Source: Wurfbainia villosa
Lineage: Eukaryota; Streptophyta; Magnoliopsida; Zingiberales; Zingiberaceae
Direction: 5' to 3'
NCBI GenBank assembly: GCA_025175895.1
Contig: CM045988.1
Location: forward strand, 91,981,137-92,045,136
DNA length: 64,000 nt
In this document: one piece after another, positions 61,201 to 64,000 of the stretch
How positions within the stretch are numbered: the first letter of the stretch is position 1
How the letters are laid out: each line of letters starts with the position of its first letter
Program-made: the position numbers and the translations under genes
Notes under the pieces: generated by a model
Database searches by the model: none
Told to the model about the DNA's origin: nothing
Seen by the model: the letters and a program-made list of their open reading frames with translations, nothing else

Positions 61201-62449
61201 AATCAGATGAAGGAGCTAATCACACACAACCTCATAGTCGCTGCTTTATCGAAACAATTCATTTAACTAAAGCATTCACAATTATCTAAAGCAGTTAGAA
61301 GTTTTGAGTGTCGAAAATAAATATGTAGAGATTCTTCATGCTGTGAAAATGCATGAGATGAGAACTTTTGAGTCGAATTCCCCAGGATTGAAACCTTATA
61401 ACCAGTTCAAGCAATGTCGTTTAAGAGAGAGTACAGTTGAAGGTCAGTTGGTTCATATAAAATTCCTAAAATCTCATCATTTACAAGACTAGCAATCCAG
61501 GAGTTATGGGAACTGCCAGTTAAACATGATCCTGCTTGGAGTAACTGCAAAATTGCATTGTTCAGCCTAAGGATCTTCGAGGTTGGTCGATGAAGGGATA
61601 GCTGCTGAAGAACAATATTCAGATGATTCATCAGCAGACTGGGGAAAAAGGGGATAGAAGATCAAATAGCTGCGAACCTTCTGAAGCTATTCTCTTTTGG
61701 TATTTAACCTGTTTTCCAAAAGAAAATAATAACAAAGTTTAATCCTATTTGAAGATGGAGTCCACACCAAGCTATGCTTCTTCTGAATGGTCTGGAGTTC
61801 GCATTAGTACACTACCTGAAATTTCAGACGTAATATGCTGAACGACGCAACAAAATTTCACATGGCTTGAGATATGCTGAACGACGCAACAAAATTTCAT
61901 CAAATTTCTAAACAAAAAAAAGGTTAATAATTTGGGAAGTTTTAAGTTGGATTTATGCACTTAATTGAATCGATTTAACAAATATAAACCTTAACAATTT
62001 CATAGGCTCAACATGCATCAATCGACCAAACTCTTGTGGGCTGAATTTTTTGTTGAAGGCTGACTCCTTACAGAGTCATGGCTTATTTACGAGATTTTAT
62101 TTACTACTCCCACGTTAAGATCTGCTGCACATGTTGCAGGAATAAAGTCCACTGATATTTGATCTGAGTGTCTGAACCTATTACTTGGATCATTGGCAGG
62201 TTTGTCCAGTTTGTCTTTCCAACCTCAGGAACATGGCACTTGGCTGCGGCCATCAGGTTTGAGCCAGCACAACTTCTCATGATGCATTTAAGTTTTGTTG
62301 CTCGTAAATAGAAGGGAAAAAGAAAAATTCTGTTATCATTGACGAAATGTTCGAACCTGCACCAGATATGTCGCGATTGCGGGCCACTTCTCAGCTCCTG
62401 CCCCATTTGCCGTAGAACAATTGAGACAAGAATAAAGCTGTATACCTGA
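58256..62449 (+). CDS. E3 ubiquitin ligase of the RGLG family (copine/vWA plus RING)
   Basis: Eleven exons join in frame: 58256-58612, 59229-59313, 59382-59522, 59615-59728, 59821-59918, 60140-60219, 60487-60592, 60697-60824, 60948-61137, 62200-62256 and 62366-62449, giving 479 residues. RGLG proteins attach ubiquitin to hormone and stress regulators and are often held at the plasma membrane by N-myristoylation. The start MGAKSS has the needed Gly2. A basic, Ser/Pro/His-rich head (1-115) precedes the copine-like vWA domain (about 120-375), whose metal site is DFTKSN at 139-144. A Pro/Ser-rich linker (about 378-433) leads to a C-terminal RING with Cys435, 438, 449, His451, Cys454, 457, 464 and 467, ending RIKLYT. 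All introns are GT-AG and phases agree. The RING exons lie beyond a 1.06 kb intron. Confidence 0.93.
58913..58939. repeat. (AT)n microsatellite in RGLG-type intron 1
   Basis: Thirteen uninterrupted AT units. Confidence 0.95.
61833..61899. repeat. 39-bp tandem duplication in RGLG-type intron 9
   Basis: ATATGCTGAACGACGCAACA followed by AAATTTCA occurs at 61833-61860 and again at 61872-61899, unchanged. Confidence 0.9.
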
Positions 62450-63624
62450 TGTACGTACATAAATCCCAGACAAAGTGATCTTTAAGCTGTGGAATTGCTA
62501 TCTCAGATAATTAAGTGCGCGAGTGCTGTGCGATTCAGTGTCCCTCGTGTGTTCGTTGCCGCCGAGAAGTTTTTTACTGTAGCTTACAATCCCCTCAGTT
62601 TGTTGAGCCACTTTGAAAGCTGTACGTATCTGTTTCATCTTTGTCTCCCCAATTGTGATCTTTCGTTGTTTTTCTTAATTTCTCCAAGTTAAAGTTGTCT
62701 GTTCGATAATAATTTTTGGAAACAGTTCGGAGAGTAAATTTATGGAATGAGAATGAAAAAGAAAAATGTAATATTTCATTTCATTTCTTTATTCGGTTAA
62801 TTTAATAGGATAAAAATGACAAATCAAATGATTCGATATATTGGAATGGAATCCTAAGTTAATGAGTCATCCCATTCAACTCCATCCTAGCGAAATATGG
62901 CATAAGATTAAAGATTGATTGGGAAATTAATGTAGTTTAAGATCAAAATCTTCTTTTAGAACAGTGTCATCGAGATTCGAGCCATTTGAGTAGTCAGCAA
63001 GCCATTTGAAAGTCTCCCTTGAAAAACAAGCATCAAAAATTATAATATTCATTAAATACAGATCATTAAAATACAATAATTTTAAATTAAATAAAAACAT
63101 CTGGTTAATTAAATTAAGACGTCGAATTAAATAAGTGAGAGTACTTAAAAAAAATATAAATTAAGTCAAATCCTTTATATATTTAGCTTTGACTAAATCA
63201 TTTTTTTTAATTAAATTATGCCTTAGCTAGCTATACATAATTTCCCTAGATTATCTTACAATTTTAAACGTTTCTTCCAACAGTAAAAATGACTACTAAA
63301 GATATTTTAAATTTCTTCCATTTGAGATGATTATTAAAAATTAAGTAGCTCGCGTTTTAATTTCATATAAATGTAAAATTTTGAGAGAAAAATAAACTTT
63401 AATTTCACATAAACTTAAATTTTAATCTTACAAATCGATTTCAAGAGGTTATTAATTGTGCTACTTTAGCAATCACCAAAGGATCGGTAGCAAAAGGACA
63501 ATAACACTTGGGAAACTACTAAAACATTTTAAGGCAGTGAAAGATCGCCTTCAAAGTCACTACATACACAAGTACCATGGTTAATGTTTTCATCCCAATT
63601 CCAACAATTTGACTACTTCATGGA
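62450..63624. other. Spacer between convergent RGLG-type and psbY genes
   Basis: The two genes point toward each other, so this AT-rich 1.2 kb contains both 3' UTRs. No gene or repeat of note was seen. Confidence 0.6.
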
Positions 63625-64000
63625 TCAACCAGATCTCATCCTGTTGATCTGGTTCAGCGCTGGTTGGAGGATGTTGTAAAGCACCCAGAGAATGGCCGGC
63701 GCCACCACGAACAGGACGAGCAACCCCCGGCTGTCGCTCGACGACGCGGCGTCGGCCACCGTCATGACCTCGCCGGACGCCGACGCACTGGGCGGCGCCG
63801 CTAGCCCGGCCAGAGCGGCGCCGAGGCCTAGGCCGGCGACCACAGCGTTCTCGGCCTTCATCCGGCTGAGCTGGTTGAGGGCCGGCTGCAGGATGTTGTA
63901 GAGGACCCAGAGGATGGCCGGCACGATGGGGAGCAGGAGCGCGAGGCCACGGTTGTCGCTGCCGCTGCTTTCTGCGATGTCGACGATCTGCTGGACGGCG
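63625..64000 (-). CDS. psbY: psbY, photosystem II PsbY polyprotein precursor (3' part)
   Basis: The minus-strand frame is open from the window edge to TGA at 63627-63625; the N-terminal chloroplast transit peptide lies outside. The visible 125 residues contain two near-identical segments, AILWVLYNILQPALNQLSRM and AILWVLYNILQPALNQINRM. Each is a single membrane span preceded by an acidic Ser/Asp stretch (AESSGSDNRGL and ASSSDSRGL). Between them is AENAVVAGLGLGAALAGLAA with PSASA, which looks like a thylakoid signal with a processing site. In plants psbY is known to encode one precursor cut into two small thylakoid proteins associated with photosystem II near cytochrome b559. Codon third positions are strongly G/C, unlike the other genes here, as common for intronless monocot genes. 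Confidence 0.95.
   Translation of the reverse strand, partial: AVQQIVDIAESSGSDNRGLALLLPIVPAILWVLYNILQPALNQLSRMKAENAVVAGLGLGAALAGLAAPPSASASGEVMTVADAASSSDSRGLLVLFVVAPAILWVLYNILQPALNQINRMRSG

Noticed and set aside
1..64000. tRNA, rRNA or CRISPR-like arrays
   Set aside because: None seen. Matches to tRNA-like sequence are only the short primer binding sites of retrotransposons, and regular repeats here are minisatellites with no unique spacers.

Overview
This is a plant nuclear genome window: genes are split by many GT-AG introns, the intergenic DNA is AT-rich, and about half of the window is LTR retrotransposon. The coding sequence of psbY at the right edge is very GC-rich at third codon positions, and Sirevirus-type copia elements are prominent; both suit a monocot, but I cannot name the species. 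No bacterial-type operon, CRISPR array, tRNA or rRNA gene was seen.

Layout, left to right. (1) 1-8067: a minus-strand Ty3/gypsy element of the Tekay/Del chromovirus type. It has a 3.3 kb LTR, an almost uncoding interior, and LTR copies differing at only 3 of 375 comparable bases. (2) 8255-8870: an AT-rich degenerate array with a palindromic core. (3) 10303-19537: a six-exon ATN1-type Raf-like protein kinase with a 7.6 kb third intron holding foldback and tandem repeats. (4) 22937-26659: a three-exon ER-type cytochrome b5. (5) 26837-52402: a 25.6 kb nested retrotransposon block starting only 177 bp after the cytochrome b5 stop. (6) 52403-58255: AT-rich spacer with a Tourist-like MITE, a LINE fragment, a 40-bp tandem repeat and a probable LTR remnant. 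(7) 58256-62449: an eleven-exon RGLG-type E3 ubiquitin ligase (copine/vWA plus RING). (8) 63625 to the right edge, minus strand: the 3' part of psbY, which encodes two near-identical PsbY segments.

The nested block can be dissected. The outermost and oldest element is an ordinary copia element of about 8.2 kb (minus strand). Into its 3' region went an 8.65 kb Sirevirus-like copia element (minus strand, perfect TCAAT target duplication) with a nearly readable pol. Into its gag went a plus-strand gag-only element (perfect TAGAT target duplication). This gag-only element was then amplified in place: a 2.3 kb segment made of 22 bp of host flank, the 5' LTR, the leader and most of gag is present three times in tandem, giving LTR-gag-LTR-gag-LTR-gag-LTR.

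The most notable items are this post-insertion triplication, marked by repeated host-flank footprints; the gag-only element lacking the zinc knuckle; its shared LTR ends and leader with the neighbouring Sirevirus-like element, a candidate helper lineage; and the kinase with altered HRD and DFG motifs. The cellular genes do not form a pathway; they are ordinary housekeeping or signalling genes separated by transposon-rich DNA.
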